Assembly: GCA_959347315.1 (NCBI GenBank)
Contig: OY365809.1
Location: 2,955,953-3,019,952 of the forward strand
Length of the DNA: 64,000 nucleotides
Direction: 5' to 3'
DNA from: Bimastos eiseni
Lineage: Eukaryota > Annelida > Clitellata > Crassiclitellata > Lumbricidae
The notes under the pieces are model-generated. The model saw only the letters and a program-made list of their open reading frames with translations. It was not told the origin of the DNA and searched no databases. This document shows, piece after piece, positions 36,589-49,301 of this stretch (positions within the stretch are counted from its first letter, which is position 1; the number at the start of each line of letters is the position of its first letter). The position numbers and the translations under genes are program-made.

Positions 36589-37945
36589 ATTATCATTAGG
36601 TGCTGCTCTGCTCGCTTTGCGCATTCACCGATCTCTTTTTCGCTGTAGGGATTGAAAGCTGCTGGCATTGCCTCGGGCTGGTAAACTCTCGAAACGGAGC
36701 AACAGGTCGATGAAGTGGCTATCGATCTGGAACCGATTGGAGCATTTGTAAGCTTGCTGATACCTCATCACGGGCCAAACACTTTGGTCTGATAGAAACC
36801 GGGATATTTCTGGCGTGTGACGTCAGTACCTCTGATATTTGCCGCTTTGAATTTAATGACTGGCGAGGGAAATTAGATACACGTGTTGTGTTCAAGACTG
36901 ATTGATGGCAGGCTGAAGATCGAGTGAGGCAATAGCTTCGGCAAAGACGAGCGTCGGCGATCATTCATTCATTTGTTACCAACAGTTACATAGCGGCTTA
37001 CACAGAACGCTACCTGGAGACGCTCTAGACTTGGAGTTTTCTTCTGTGTTACGAAGAGATCGGATGAGGTGAGGGTTAAGACGAGACGTGAATAGGTTTC
37101 AGACTGTAAGAGAAACCTCGAACTAGAAGCTCTGCTGTATGGTTAATATGGACTGTTAGTCAGGGCTCAGCTTTTTCATCAGGTGAGAGATTTTATGCAT
37201 TTTATTTTCAAGCAACTTAATCAGATTAATTGAAATTGCAATGTAACATAATTTGTATGTAAAACAGCTTGCATTAATTTTCCTGTACCAAACTATTGTC
37301 ATGCTTATGAATGGCTTTATATAATTTTGGTTAGTCGTAAATCAAGATGACACTAAAATTTTATTGATCTAAGGAAATGGTCTTGCGTAGAAGTCAGCAT
37401 TCACTGGTTTGGGTAGAACGCAATTAATCATCGTTGTGAAAATAGCAGGATAACAGTACTGAAGTATTCCACAAAGCAATTTACATCTGTTTGCATCTTA
37501 CAGGAGTATTAAAGAACGTCACGCAACAGGTTCAGTAAAGATGATTGACAGCGCATCGTTTTACTGTCAACACGTGCTTCCTATCTCAGACAACAAGCGT
37601 CGTTAGTAGCCAGATGGAACTTTAAACACAGCACTAGCATTTACGACTTCGACTATATATATCTCACATTCGATTTGTTGTTACTTCATTTCTGCCACCA
37701 GCATCGATTCAATAGAAGCACACGTCAGCAACTGACTTCAAACGATGCTCTGACTTCCATGTTTAGAATGTATTTAGTTCAAAGGCATGACAAGGTCCAC
37801 AGAGCATCGGCAGACGTGACGGATTCCAGTGTGTAGCATGAATAGGAGACCTCAGTCAGTGACAATTTGAGATTGAACCATCCCCGTTTTATACTGCCTG
37901 TAGTCAGATGAAACTTTACCAAACCTTATCATAGCTAGCATTAAC
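36589..37945. other. 5' flank of the GPCR gene, nothing coding seen
   Basis: A 1.3-kb stretch without repeats or frames I can identify. As the nearest upstream sequence of the receptor gene it may hold its promoter or a non-coding first exon, but no specific element could be assigned. Confidence 0.4.
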
Positions 37946-38300
37946 TGCCTATTGCTAGTCAAAATCGAACTACAGTCAGTTTTAACTGCCCGTTACCAAT
38001 CAAGTTGAACAACCAATTATAACTTTGTACTGCCCGCAGCCAGTTCAAGTCATACCACAACCAGTTTCAACTGCCAGTATCCACTTCAAATCGATCCACA
38101 ACCCGTTTTAACCTCTCTTAGCCAGTTTAAATCGAACCACAACCAGCTTTAACCTCTCTTAGCCAGTTCAAATCGAACCAAAGCCAGTTTTAACTTTGTA
38201 CTGCCCCTAGCCAGTTCAAATCTTACCACAACCAGTTTTAACCACCCGTAGCCAGTCCAAATCGAACTGTCATCGGTTCAAACCGCCTGTTACCAATTAA
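37946..38300. repeat. ~41-47 bp degenerate tandem repeat upstream of the GPCR
   Basis: Units of the form TAGCCAGTTCAAATCGAACC, then ACAACCAGTTTTAACC(T/A)C, recur with starts near 38121, 38162, 38209 and 38250, and more loosely from 37946. The last unit ends about 50 bp before the receptor's start codon, so the array lies in the promoter or 5' UTR. CCAGTTYAAA and RAACTGG-like words could pair with each other. Confidence 0.75.
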
Positions 38301-38351
38301 ATCCAAAAACAAGATTTCTCGCAAGGACGATAAGGTTCAGAGACAGAGGCG

Positions 38352-39617
38352 ATGGAAAGCCAGAGTAATGCATCGATGGAGGACGCTCCATTCCTGGATT
38401 GCATCGAAAGCGAAAACGACACAGACATCGCCAGTATCTCTAACTTCGTAAGGTTCGCCATCGCTGTTGACATCTTCCTCGTCGGTCCCCTCTGCGTCGC
38501 AGGATTGGTCGGCAACATCCTGTCGATAATCGTCCTTCAAATGGACAAGGTTAACACGAACCTCTCCCTACTACTCCAGGCGTTGGCCGTCGCCGATAAC
38601 GCCTACCTCATCTGCTGCCTGCTTTTCCAGACCATCCGCACCGTCCAGCTGTGCACGAACATCCTCTCGGACTCCCTCCGCGACGCCTACACCTACATCG
38701 AGCCCTACGTCTGGCCGCTGGCCTCGGTAGCCCAGACGGCAGCCGTTTGGCTCGTCGTCGTCGTAACCCTCGATCGCTACTTCGCCATCTGTTGCCCCAT
38801 GCACCAGAGACCCACAGTCTGTCACATGCGCTCACCGGTCCGCGTTCGAATCGTCGTCGTGGCCGTCTTCGTGACTGCATTCGCCTACAACATTCCCGGC
38901 TTCTTTGAGCTGCACGTCATTCCCGCCACTGACCCTTGCGACGCCAACAGAACGGTCCTCGTGTCCGCCAAGACATCGCTACGCCGCAGCACCGTCTATT
39001 ACATCGTCTACAAAACAGCGGCGTTCTTCGTCTTCCGGTTGGGACTTCCGCTCGGGACCGTGTCCTTCCTCAACGCTCGATTGATCCTGACGATGCGATG
39101 CGTGCGGCAGAGCTGCGCCGATCTCACGAGACACGGTCAGCTGCGCGAACGCGGATCCGTCACCTTCCTTCTCGTCTGCATGGTCAGCGTCTTCATCTTC
39201 TGCGAGTTGCCGGACTTCCTCCTGCGCGTTCTGCTGACCGTTCTCTACGCCACCGGTCAGCCGACCGAGTCGCTGACCATCCTCTACTGGACGACGATGA
39301 CCAACTTCATGCTGACCGTTAACTCCTCCGTCAACTGCATCGTTTACTGTCTGTCGGGGAGACAGTTCCGCCGCATGTTTCATCGGCAGATGTCGTGCTG
39401 CATGGGAGGAAGCAGGAGAGCTGGGCGCGGCGGTAGAGGTGACCCGAGATTCAGTGGATCGACGGCAGTCTTGGGATCCTCGTTGAGCTCATCGTCCAGG
39501 TACCAGCGCAGCAGATCCGTTCCCTGTGTGACCGTTCTCAACGAGGAATTCAGGAGACGACAGGATAGAAAACACGGTTCCCACAGTTCCGCTTCAAACG
39601 GAACCTTCAGAAAGTAA
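38352..39617 (+). CDS. Rhodopsin-class GPCR, FMRFamide-receptor-like
   Basis: A 421-codon intronless frame for a seven-helix plasma-membrane receptor, probably for a neuropeptide. The start is the first ATG after an in-frame TAA (38331-38333) and has G at -3 and +4. Helix 1 carries GN (N55) and helix 2 AVAD (D82). Helix 3 runs PYVWPLASVAQTAAVW to DRY (141-143); helix 4 ends YNIPGFFE (179-186). Helix 6 has CELP (284-287) in place of CWxP, and helix 7 has NSSVNCIVY (324-332) followed by GRQFRRMF. N-glycosylation sites are N6, N22 and N199; C349-C350 could be palmitoylated. The long Arg/Ser-rich tail is typical of an intracellular C-terminus. The PYxxPLAxxAQTxxVW and YNIPxFFE blocks fit FMRFamide/peptide receptors of protostomes and invertebrate deuterostomes. 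No Cys sits at the usual top of helix 3, although C196 is in loop 2. GC-rich relative to its flanks. Ligand unknown. Confidence 0.93.
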   Translation: MESQSNASMEDAPFLDCIESENDTDIASISNFVRFAIAVDIFLVGPLCVAGLVGNILSIIVLQMDKVNTNLSLLLQALAVADNAYLICCLLFQTIRTVQLCTNILSDSLRDAYTYIEPYVWPLASVAQTAAVWLVVVVTLDRYFAICCPMHQRPTVCHMRSPVRVRIVVVAVFVTAFAYNIPGFFELHVIPATDPCDANRTVLVSAKTSLRRSTVYYIVYKTAAFFVFRLGLPLGTVSFLNARLILTMRCVRQSCADLTRHGQLRERGSVTFLLVCMVSVFIFCELPDFLLRVLLTVLYATGQPTESLTILYWTTMTNFMLTVNSSVNCIVYCLSGRQFRRMFHRQMSCCMGGSRRAGRGGRGDPRFSGSTAVLGSSLSSSSRYQRSRSVPCVTVLNEEFRRRQDRKHGSHSSASNGTFRK

Positions 39618-39728
39618 CACTATTACAGAATTGTCTACTGTACCCTGCGACAAAAACGCGTCGTTTATTCGCTGGAAGGTGCAGTCGTATGAAAGTAATT
39701 GTCTTTAAGCCTATTCATCACTTGTAAC

Positions 39729-40095
39729 TAGGGCTGCACTAAATATATTGCCCTAGGTGATTTTCAATTATCGGCCGAATACGAATAATTGAACCAACTA
39801 CTCGACCGAATACAAAATACGAATAGTGTGCAAATAGGTCTATCGACAAATTTTAAAATGAAATATGTGAGCAAAACTTTCAGTTCAATAAATTTAATAC
39901 ATTAATTATTATTGTCAGTCAAGTACATGTAATTTTGCAATCTTCTGATAGTCGGTGTAAACTAGAAATGGAACTCATCTAACTAAATTTTGAAATGAAA
40001 CAGATGAAAATGCGAGACCGTGGTCCAGACAGTATAGAGTCACTCCAATCCACTCGATAAAGCAACATCCGAAGCGATTATTCGGCACACCTCTA
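39729..40095. mobile_element. hAT-like non-autonomous element, 367 bp
   Basis: Left end TAGGGCTGCACTAAATAT...GGCCGAATACGAATAATTG. The right end, read inward, is TAGAGGTGTGCCGAATAATC. The TAGRGxTGxxC ends and subterminal CGAATA words resemble short hAT-type elements. The flanking octamers (CTTGTAAC / CTTCCTTG) do not match, so target duplication is not shown. It begins 112 bp after the receptor stop codon, and an AATAAA at 39887-39892 inside it could serve as a polyadenylation signal. Confidence 0.5.
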
Positions 40096-41750
40096 CTTCC
40101 TTGAACCGTGCTTAACTAACAGAGCACCAGGTCTGTGGTCTCGTCGTATTCAGAGCATACGACTCTTTGTTCTCTAAAGGGGCTTGAAAAGATCCTGCAT
40201 ATCAACAGCTGGGGAATGCAGCTGCCATACTTGATTGGCTACTAATCATCGACGTCGTTTCAAAACAAAGACGATTTGCTTTGTCTTTCTTCATTTTTCC
40301 TTGGTTTAGAACTGGGGCCATCACAGGTGAGGTGGTGGCGAAGCTGATGCTGTTGTTCTTGCCTCAGACATCGAACCTAAGACAAAACAGCTTCCATCAA
40401 ACAGACTGACCAATCGACCGCTCAGCAGAGAAGATTTATTGTTCCTTACGAACTTCGAAATATATTCTCTCACAAACTTTGAGGAAGAAATGAAGAAATC
40501 ATCATCGAGGATCGATTCTATCACGGAAGGACGAATGATGGAGGAAAGGAACTGGTGGAAGACATAAGCGGATGCTGTTGGCCTGGATGGTGAGGGAACG
40601 GAAGGGATAAGCTCAGCAGTGAGAGGAGTGATGAAATTGGGCGCTTGAATCTGTCCAGGGGCAGATAAGGTGATGAAAACTGACAGAATGCTGTGTCCCA
40701 TACTAGATCAACTTATGTGATTAGCAGATGAAACGGCAATGCTTACTTCTTGCATTATTCATGTAATATGTCACACATTTTGATGTCAAATTTTGAGTTC
40801 AATATGTGTGACCTATTACAGGAATCTCTGAAGAAGTAAGCCTTGCCGTTTCATCCGTTGACAGTCCCTGGTGCATTCGGTCACCACTTCACGTCGTAAA
40901 ACATAAGCGCTACATTAATCACCAATAACATTACACTGTGGATCTCAAACCAGAGACCGAACAATTTCGATCAAAGAAGTTGACTGGACGTTACACGGTG
41001 TAAATGAATAAATGGTGAATTAGTGCACCATATGAATTGGGCATCACGTTATGCTGGACTGCACGTGATTCCGCCATACTACAAGTTTTGAACCGACGAC
41101 ATAGCCGTTCCAGCCAAGCGAAAGGAATGATTTCAATATAAAATTACAGCGTTTGATTTCGTGGCTTCAAGAATTTCGGCTAAGGTTAGAAACGGTTGTC
41201 GATTGGTATTTTACGTTCAAGACGTGAGACAATTATATTGGATTTTCAGGAGGGATGGAAAGGAAACGACTGGAGAGTTGGATAAGGAAAGCTGTCGGCT
41301 TTCAATGCTGCGTTTACGGTTTGAATGCAGTTACATTACAGGTTATTCGCTATCAAACTATTCGGACAATAACTCGCTGGTTTACAGAGACTGACGTGTG
41401 TTGTTCCTCGTACAGCATTTTTACTTTTCTCGAAGCTAAAAATTTACCAATTCCATTTCTTATGACTTTCAGGATTTACCCGGTTTCAATGTACACATCT
41501 GAACTGCGTAAAGCAGTTATATTGTTTTGTATAGTATATTGTAACCACAGTTATTGCATTGTGCTATAAAGAACAGTCACATTGTATTGCATTGTGTTGC
41601 AAATTATACATGTGTTGTTGCATTCTGCCTTGCTAATCACACGATATGTGAACGCTCTTGTGAACGCGTTTTCTGTGAATGTATATGATTTATAATATAT
41701 ATTTTATATGTATATATATATGCAGATGTGTGTGTGTGTTTGTGTGTGCG
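40096..41750. other. Non-coding stretch, nothing recognised
   Basis: A 126-codon minus-strand frame (40321-40701) and a 77-codon frame (41161-41394) match nothing I know. A GTGACATATTAC-like inverted pair occurs near 40766 and 40810 (TAATATGTCACACA / TGTGTGACCTATTA). Confidence 0.4.
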
Positions 41751-42009
41751 CGCGCCAGAGGTGTAACAAGGTTTTGAAAAGTGGGGGGTCATAATTTCAA
41801 AAATATTGCGCCCCACTTTTTGGATTTTGCCGCCCCCCCCCCCAAATGGAAAAATGGGGGGCCAAATTATCTTAACAAAAGTCATCTTATAAAAACATTG
41901 GAGAAACATAAGACAGAACCGATTTGGTGGCACATGGGGTGTGGGGCACTGAGCACTAAAACTGGGGCGGTACTCCCTCTGCCCCTCCGCGTGTTACACC
42001 TCTGGCGCG
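41751..42009. mobile_element. MITE copy 2 with perfect 18-bp inverted ends
   Basis: CGCGCCAGAGGTGTAACA (41751-41768) and its exact reverse complement (41992-42009) bound a G/C-run-rich interior homologous to 11549-11781. If the true ends are CAG...CTG (41756-42004), the flanking octamers are GCGCGCGC and GCGCGTGT, a 6/8 match consistent with a hAT 8-bp target duplication in a GT/GC tract. No transposase is encoded. Confidence 0.82.
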
Positions 42010-42560
42010 TGTGTTTGTGCACGTGTAATGCGCCAGTGTAAGAATTGAGACGAACAGGCATTTAACAGTTCGTTCTTGCATAATTAATTATCTGGCCGGG
42101 TAGACTTACGCGGGAAGATACGAACTGCCGAATCAATCGATGTGGACTGTGTACATAATACTTATTTTAGTCGACAATACTGACAGTGTACAAGAGATTG
42201 AGCTTGACTATACTACTGATCTCTCTTGTTTCATAATGAAGAGGAATTATACATGAAAACTGTGAACGGTTTAGATATCTAGTAATAGCCGCGGACAACC
42301 AGATGCTTTTTCTAAAATTTACAAGTAACATGATATGATAACATGTGGTATGAACAAGATTTAAAGTTATATGATTGAAATACAACCACGGTCACAAGAT
42401 ATCGCGTTTCAGTTAAGCTATTCTTTTACACTTTCGGAATCTTCTCCAATACTCCTTTCGAGTAGTGTCAGACTCATTTGACTGAAAGAGGGGGGCAATG
42501 TCAACGGCCCAGAAAACCACAGGACGTCCTTAAACATCACTAAACTTTGTGGTGGTGGTA
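42010..42560. other. Non-coding stretch
   Basis: No feature supported. Confidence 0.5.
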
Positions 42561-42647
42561 GTTGCAGTTTAACGACATTGTGTTAACAAAGATCAATGGC
42601 GTCGCCCTCCTCATTTATCCAGGTTTGGAACGGACACTGCTGAACTG
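42561..42647 (-). repeat. Family A element (antisense)
   Basis: GTTGCAGTTTAACGACATTG, then AATGGCGTCGCCCTCC, then TTTATCCAGGTTTGGAACGG and ACACTGCTGAACTG. A full-length reverse-complement copy. Confidence 0.82.
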
Positions 42648-42721
42648 CAAGCAGTGGTGCAGTCAATAAAATTTTGGGAACGTTATTTACATGTATATAA
42701 GAATACCTCGCCATTGTCTTT

Positions 42722-42896
42722 TGGACACCTTTTTAACGTATATATTCACCTCTATTTGAACTGTTCAAATAGACCAAGTTATAATCAAATTAGGCCAACA
42801 ACACAGCCAACACTTATATTTACAGTGTCAGTCTCAAGCCTGGATAAAGAAGGAGGCGACGATGATATTATCACACAGTGTCGTAAAACTGAAACA
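42722..42896 (+). repeat. AGACACC-type motif and family A element
   Basis: TGGACACCTTTTTAACG (42723-42739) precedes a plus-strand A copy (42823-42896: ACAGTGTCAGTCTCAAGCC, AAAGAAGGAGGCGACGATG, CACACAGTGTCGTAAAACTG). Opposite in orientation to the A copy 180 bp upstream. Confidence 0.75.
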
Positions 42897-43129
42897 ACTA
42901 ATTTGCTCAATAATAATGGTCAATTTTCTTATTTGTTATGTGCTAAAATCACAGTAATTTAAGACCCCTAAACGAATAATAATTTGTGATTTTAGTGTTT
43001 ATTACTCTCCCAGTAATGTCGATTTTACGTTATTTCATCTTCGTCTGTCTTTATTTGTCAATAAATCGTCATTTTTATTATTTCCTCTTTTAACCAATGA
43101 ATCAACGAATCCGTTAATGTATTCCCTAG
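42897..43129. other. Non-coding stretch
   Basis: No feature supported. Confidence 0.5.
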
Positions 43130-44026
43130 TTGAATTCCATAAGTGCTTCTACCCTGGAATTGCCAGTCACAAGTCTTACAAAATTAAGAGGGCGACTACA
43201 TGTCAGACAGAGGACACATAACCTCCTACAAGGGAAAATTGTCATCAATTGCGAAGATAAGATCCAGCGTATTCCAAGGATCGGTCTTTGGTCACTTGAG
43301 TTCATTATAGAAACGTCTGATCCTCAGTCTCTTTTGGCGCTGAATAGGCTCAAGAAATATGCAGGGGATTCATCCTTAATTGTCGGTTCAAACAATATAG
43401 GGTCGGTCCACTCTGAACTTGACATCAAGGCATGGACTACCAGAAAAATCTCAAAATTAATGTTTCTAAGAGCCGTGAGATGATTGTGCTTCTGCATGGT
43501 ATGCCCTCAAGAGCCAAAGAGGCTTCCTACTCTGGTGGACGAAGAGATTCCTCCATAAACGTCTTGGGCATATTAATCGGAGAAAGATTAATCTTCTCCG
43601 ATCACGTGACAAAAACCCTCGCATCCTGCTCCTCGTCGTTGTGTGTACTGGAGACTCTACGATCTCATGGGATGGCACCTGACTCGCTACATGACGTAGC
43701 TAGAGCAACAATGGTCGCAAAACTCATCTATGGGTCTCCCGCTTGGTGCGGGGTACTTGTCTGCTGCCGACAAGGACCGCCCTGAACAGTTCATGCGACC
43801 AGTCCTGAGAGGTGGTTACCTAGCTACCTGATGCTGCACTGATGGTTGGAGATCTGGCCACCAGAGCGGACACGGTATACGGTTCCAGGCCATCATTGGT
43901 AACCCGAGCCATGTTCTGCGACCGATGTGCACGTTAAGGCCTCCAACACAATAACACCTGCGATCGCGGGCCCATCCATTTGCCATCCCCAATAATGACA
44001 ACAAGAATTTTTTTAATCTAGGATGA
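43130..44026 (+). pseudogene. LINE reverse transcriptase relic with YAGD active site
   Basis: First frame: KLRGRLHVRQRTHNLLQGK...RIPRIGLWSLEFI, then LNRLKKYAGDSSLIVGSNN. Here the catalytic YADD is YAGD (43358-43369), removing one metal-binding Asp. A frameshift near 43430-43445 leads to NLKINVSKSREMIVL, LGILIGERLIFSDHV, SLCVLETLRSHGMAPDSLHD and VAKLIYGSPAWCG, the block that follows the active site in this LINE group. After another shift, DKDRPEQFMR is readable, and the conserved tail LRSRAHPFAIPNNDNKNFF ends at a stop (44024-44026). The N-terminal half of ORF2, with the endonuclease, is missing. Confidence 0.85.
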
Positions 44027-44084
44027 TGCAAAAAACATGTACTAGTCGTCGGCCTCATTGGTTCGATAAAAAATCCATAACATT

Positions 44085-45587
<1,503 letters not shown>

Positions 45588-45680
45588 GCTGTAAGTGCTG
45601 TAATGTGCCAAGCAAATATCTGTCGACTGCAACGGCCATTGTTGTGATAAGCGGTCGTTAAACTCTGGATCCATCCATCC
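45588..45680 (+). repeat. Family B element
   Basis: GCTGTAAGTGCTGTAATGTG, then TGTCGACTGCAACGGCC, ATTGTTGTGATAAGC, GTCGTTAAACTCTGGATCC and (ATCC)n. All blocks of the B consensus are present. Confidence 0.85.
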
Positions 45681-45752
45681 AACATTATCATGACACAACA
45701 TTATGTCAACAGTGAACAATAATATCAAATACCTTCACTGATTGCAGGCCTG

Positions 45753-45800
45753 CAGTGCCAGTCCCAAGCCGGGTTAAAGGAAGAGAAAGGGCCATCTTTA
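45753..45800 (+). repeat. Family A element, 3'-truncated
   Basis: CAGTGCCAGTCCCAAGCC, GGTTAAAGGAAGAGAAAGGG; the core is absent. It lies 72 bp after the B copy in the same orientation. Confidence 0.65.
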
Positions 45801-46424
45801 AGAATCAATTAATGAAAGTTATGCCAATCTTATCGTTTCAAAGAAGACGTGGAGTACATCATCTGGGCTAGCCTAGAGAGCGCCTCTATTTGGTTAATTA
45901 TCTTTAAGGGGCGCTATAAAAATGTTTCATTACATTATATCCATTGCATTGTATAAATATAATCCGCTATTCTGATTTGAGTCACCAGCCGCCATTAGCT
46001 GTTATTCCAAATATCCGGGTTATTTCAACACAGGCTGCACTCATCCCCTTACAGCGGGAAACGGACAATCTGTTGCTTTTGATTGTTTTTCTAAGACAAT
46101 AATGCGAGGAAAGTATTTATAAGAAGATGGATGTACACGTTCTGATTCTGTGTTTTTTCCAAAGATGAGTGTCGATTGGAGTGCAAGTTTGAATGATGCT
46201 TTGTAGCAAGAGTGCGTTACATACTGTACAGGAGTCACAGTTTACAACTAATATTTTAACTAACATCTTTATTAACTACGAACATCTTGATTAACGATTA
46301 CAGTTCTGAAACCAATTTAATGAATAGCGCATGTGTTTATTAACTTGTCAGCCAATAGGAGCTTTTCATTCCCATCTCTTGGTCCGTTGACGTCTTCTTT
46401 AATATATTTAATAAAAATATTAAA
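45801..46424. other. Non-coding stretch with GGGGCGCTATAAAAATG tail motif
   Basis: The repeat-tail motif lies at 45908-45924. Nothing else supported. Confidence 0.45.
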
Positions 46425-46915
46425 AAAGACGTCAGCGACCATTGTTGCCATACGACGTCGTTAAACCTAGGCGAACATTGACTCTCTAATGCATTGAAGT
46501 TTTCTTAGCAATAAAGAAATTTATCTAGAGCAAAAGATACTAATGAATGGTGTCAAAACAAAATCACGATTAGTCGTTGCTCGACGACATGAATAATATT
46601 TATACGTGACACCTTCTACGATTCACATATATTATGATGGATGTTCTTGGTCAGATGCAAATGATACTAAATACCACAAGAAATGTCTCGCAAGCGAAAT
46701 ATTGCAAGCGACAAAATTTTTAATGAAAATCTCCTATGACTAATAACTATAGGATTTCCATTGTTTAAAAATGTTTGGCTTCTCACGGCGTTTCTGCATA
46801 TATTACTTACTGCAATGAGATCCGTTCTAAAGGTCAGACACCTTGCGAATGAGTAGTATTAATATAATTTAGTGTTTGCCGAAATCATAAAGCTGTCGAA
46901 ACTCCGCCACCGCTT
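46425..46915 (+). repeat. Family D composite repeat, tandem unit 1
   Basis: Begins with a GACGTCAGCGACCATTGTTG / CCATACGACGTCGTTAAAC core. It then shares with 49780-50035 and 53080-53305 the blocks GTGTCAAAACAAAATCACG, TAGTCGTTGCTCGACGACAT, TACCACAAGAAATGTC and TTGCAAGCGACAAAATT followed by AATGAAAATCTCCTATG. GAGATCCGTTCTAAAGGTCA at 46817 recurs at 47210 (393-bp step). Confidence 0.75.
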
Positions 46916-46924
46916 ACAGTCCAG

Positions 46925-47305
46925 CAGTGCCAGTCCCAAGCACGGACAAAGAAGGAGGACGACTCAATTGACCATTGCATTGTTAAACTTAACTTGCCAC
47001 TTCTACCCCATTATGGTAACGCGCCTTCTATAGACACCTTTAAAACAATGCTGAACAGCATTATATAAATGTGAGCGCTACTTGTGATTCATTCAATCTG
47101 TAAATCTGGAGGCAATCAACAAATTTTTAGTGTGCGAAAGATATAAATGAAAATTTTCAAATATTGGCGATAAACCATTTCTAAGAATTAAAACGGCGTT
47201 AACAGCTTTGAGATCCGTTTTAAAGGTTTGACACCTTGCAGATGAGTAGCAGTAATAGAATATAGTGTTAATTGAAGTTATATGGATGTCGAATAGAACT
47301 GTATT
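46925..47305 (+). repeat. Family D composite repeat, tandem unit 2 with family A
   Basis: Starts with a family A copy (46925-47006), then TAGACACCTTTAAAACAATG (47031), an AATGCTGAACAGCATT palindrome and TATAAATGTG. A shortened D right part (GCGAAAGATATAAATGAAAA) and GAGATCCGTTTTAAAGG (47210) follow. A tandem partner of 46425-46915. Confidence 0.75.
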
Positions 47306-47460
47306 TTTTGTTCCAAATCGACGCTATATTTTTACTATTACGATCGGTAAATTGTACAAATCAGAAATTATCAGGAACCGCTATCAGCGGATTGAGCTAC
47401 AATGTTGTTGACCGTCATTAGATAGCTAAAAAAATTAATGTGAAATCGATGAGGTGCATT

Positions 47461-47600
47461 AAGATGGGATGCGACGAAGGAAGAAGAGGAGGAGGAGAAA
47501 GGGGAGGAGGAGCAAAAGGAGGAGGAGGTGGTGGTGGTGGCGGCGGCGATGGTAGTGATGGTGGGGGAGGTGGTGGAAGTGGTTGAGGAAGAGTATGATG
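47461..47600. repeat. (GGA)n/(GGT)n purine-rich tract
   Basis: AGGAGGAGGAG, then GGTGGTGGTGGCGGCGG, then GGGGGAGGTGG: G-rich on the plus strand. Confidence 0.92.
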
Positions 47601-48437
47601 AGGGGAGGGAAGTTAGGGGTCATTGCATAATTACGTATCGCTGAAAAATGGCCGTTTTAGACCCACCAAACCACTCTGTAACGCCTCGTAACGCTTCCAT
47701 AGACCCACCCACCCACCCCCCTCAGCGTTACGTATTTATTTTGGACAAAACTCAGTGTAGTTTTATCCGGGTCTAATATGCATGTCGTCCCAGGTCTCCA
47801 AATTTAAACTCCAGCAATGGTAGATAATATTTAGTTTGAACTTCGATTGAACCGCCGCGTGTAGGTTATGAGGCTAAACGCTAGTTTAGTGCACATTTAA
47901 ATACTAGGCCTTATAGTCCAGCGTTGCTGGGGCTGAATTTTGAACTCGGCGGATGTGCCCCAATTGTGTCTTTCCTACGAAAGAAGCATAGAAGAATTAT
48001 AGGTGTCTGACTCTGGTGCCCAATTTGTAAGAAATTTAAATTAAGTTGCGGTTTGTCAGCTTGATTACGATTAAACGAATATTGAATTGAATTAAATTGA
48101 ATCCTAACTAACGCAAGCATCGCCAGACCTCTTTAGGAAGCGGGTCCGCCATTTCACGTGGCAGGCCGTTCGTTTTTAATGGTCATATCATTAGTACCTT
48201 AATTGCAAGTTATGCGCCTTCAGATGTTGCGATTGGAAATAGCGGTTGCTTTACATGTAATATCGAATCTTAAAATGTTCAAATTTCGGAAGTTAAATGT
48301 AGACGATTTGTCATGTCATTTGCTTTGACTTAACTTGACTTTGGTTTGACTTGAAGCCAACGGCGATCATAATATTGAGGCAGATTGTAATAAATTTAAC
48401 TCAGCGGTTTGTCAGCTAAATGTCGATTAAACGCAAT
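47601..48437. other. Repeat-derived non-coding stretch
   Basis: GTTGCGGTTTGTCAGCTTGA near 48045 resembles AGCGGTTTGTCAGCTAAATG near 48404, and each is followed by TCGATTAAACG or TACGATTAAACG. So the 3' part of one element is present twice. A run of C-rich CCCACCCACCC lies at 47705-47720. Confidence 0.45.
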
Positions 48438-48581
48438 AGACCGATCTTTGCCAGAACCAATACCAGAAAATTCTCAATTCGATACTCTGGACCTACGACC
48501 TGGAATAGCTCACCAGTTGTTATTCGCTTACAGCCTAAACATAGGAGTATTTAAAAACAACTAACGTGCATTTCTAATTAA
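48438..48581 (+). pseudogene. LINE C-terminal relic (CR1-like)
   Basis: RPIFARTNTRKFSIRYSG, PTTWNSSPVVIRLQPKHRSI, stop, KQLTCISN, stop. It fits the RTNTRKFSIRYxGPxxWNSLPxxIRxxxSxxxFKKxLxxxL tail of CR1-type elements. A LINE 3' UTR follows at 48750. Confidence 0.82.
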
Positions 48582-48749
48582 CGATTCCTTCTTTAATATA
48601 TAAGTGTTTTGCTGATTACACCATTCGACTACTAATTTTGATTCTATCATAGTCTCTTGTATCTTAAGCCTTAGTTAACTGGTTAAGTTTTCAATAAATC
48701 CACGTCTTTGTATTATTATTTGACCGCCTGAACACTTTTTCCTTTCATA

Positions 48750-48895
48750 TATGGGTGACCCCCCGTTAGCGGGACTGGCGTCCCTTTGGGGTTCTCTCTT
48801 CTCTTGCTCCCTTCTGTTGTAAGCTGTACTGCTTTGTTATTGTATGATTGTATCATTGTTAAACGAATATTGAATTGAACTGACCCTTATTATAG
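48750..48895 (+). mobile_element. LINE 3' UTR (same family type as 33150)
   Basis: ATGGGTGACCCCCCGTTAGC, GGGACTGGCGTCCCTTTGGG, then TGTATCATTGTTAAACGAAT and ATTGAATTGAA. It shares the GGGTGACCC...GTTAGCGGGA hairpin-like block with 33150 and, in antisense, with 4058 and 58990. Together with 48438-48581 it forms a 5'-truncated LINE copy. Confidence 0.78.
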
Positions 48896-49045
48896 GAAGC
48901 CAAAGACTGGCACGGAGATAGTGGATCATTGTTATCCGATCAGCTAAACAACTGACTTACTACCATTATATCAATGATCTTTCAACTAAAAGCAACATCA
49001 GCAACCTACAGCTATGCGGGACAGATGTGTCAAGACCCGACTGCT
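48896..49045. other. Probable decayed LINE sequence
   Basis: Lies downstream (in minus sense) of the RT relic at 49046-49301. Fragments such as ADRITMIHYL can be read but not assigned. Confidence 0.35.
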
Positions 49046-49301
49046 TAAATATCGGAGTGTTTCAGGAAGGACGGAAATACCCCTTCACAAAGAGAGGTAT
49101 TGAAGAGTAGATTGAGGACTTGTAGAAGGATACACCTATCGATTCCTAAATGAGGAATGAAGGAATTGGATCTAGCTCCGGTGACGTAGGTGGAGAGGAG
49201 GGGATCAGGCGACGAAGCTCATGGATCTTGGTCTCGTAAAGGTCAAGGAAACGACAAATCACAGAGGTCAAAGTAGGTCCCGGTGATTGAGCTGCGTCCA
49301 T
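49046..49301 (-). pseudogene. LINE relic, N-terminal RT region (CR1-like)
   Basis: Minus strand: FLDLYETKIHELRRLIPSS, PPTSPELDPIPSFLI, a short degraded section, then NLLFNTSLCEGVFPSFLKHS. This follows xxxLxxLIxSxPPTTSxLDPIPTxLL...xxIINTSLxxGxFPxxLKxAxVxPL, the conserved entry to CR1-type reverse transcriptase. It has at least one stop and a frameshift. Paralogous to 58489-58848. Confidence 0.8.
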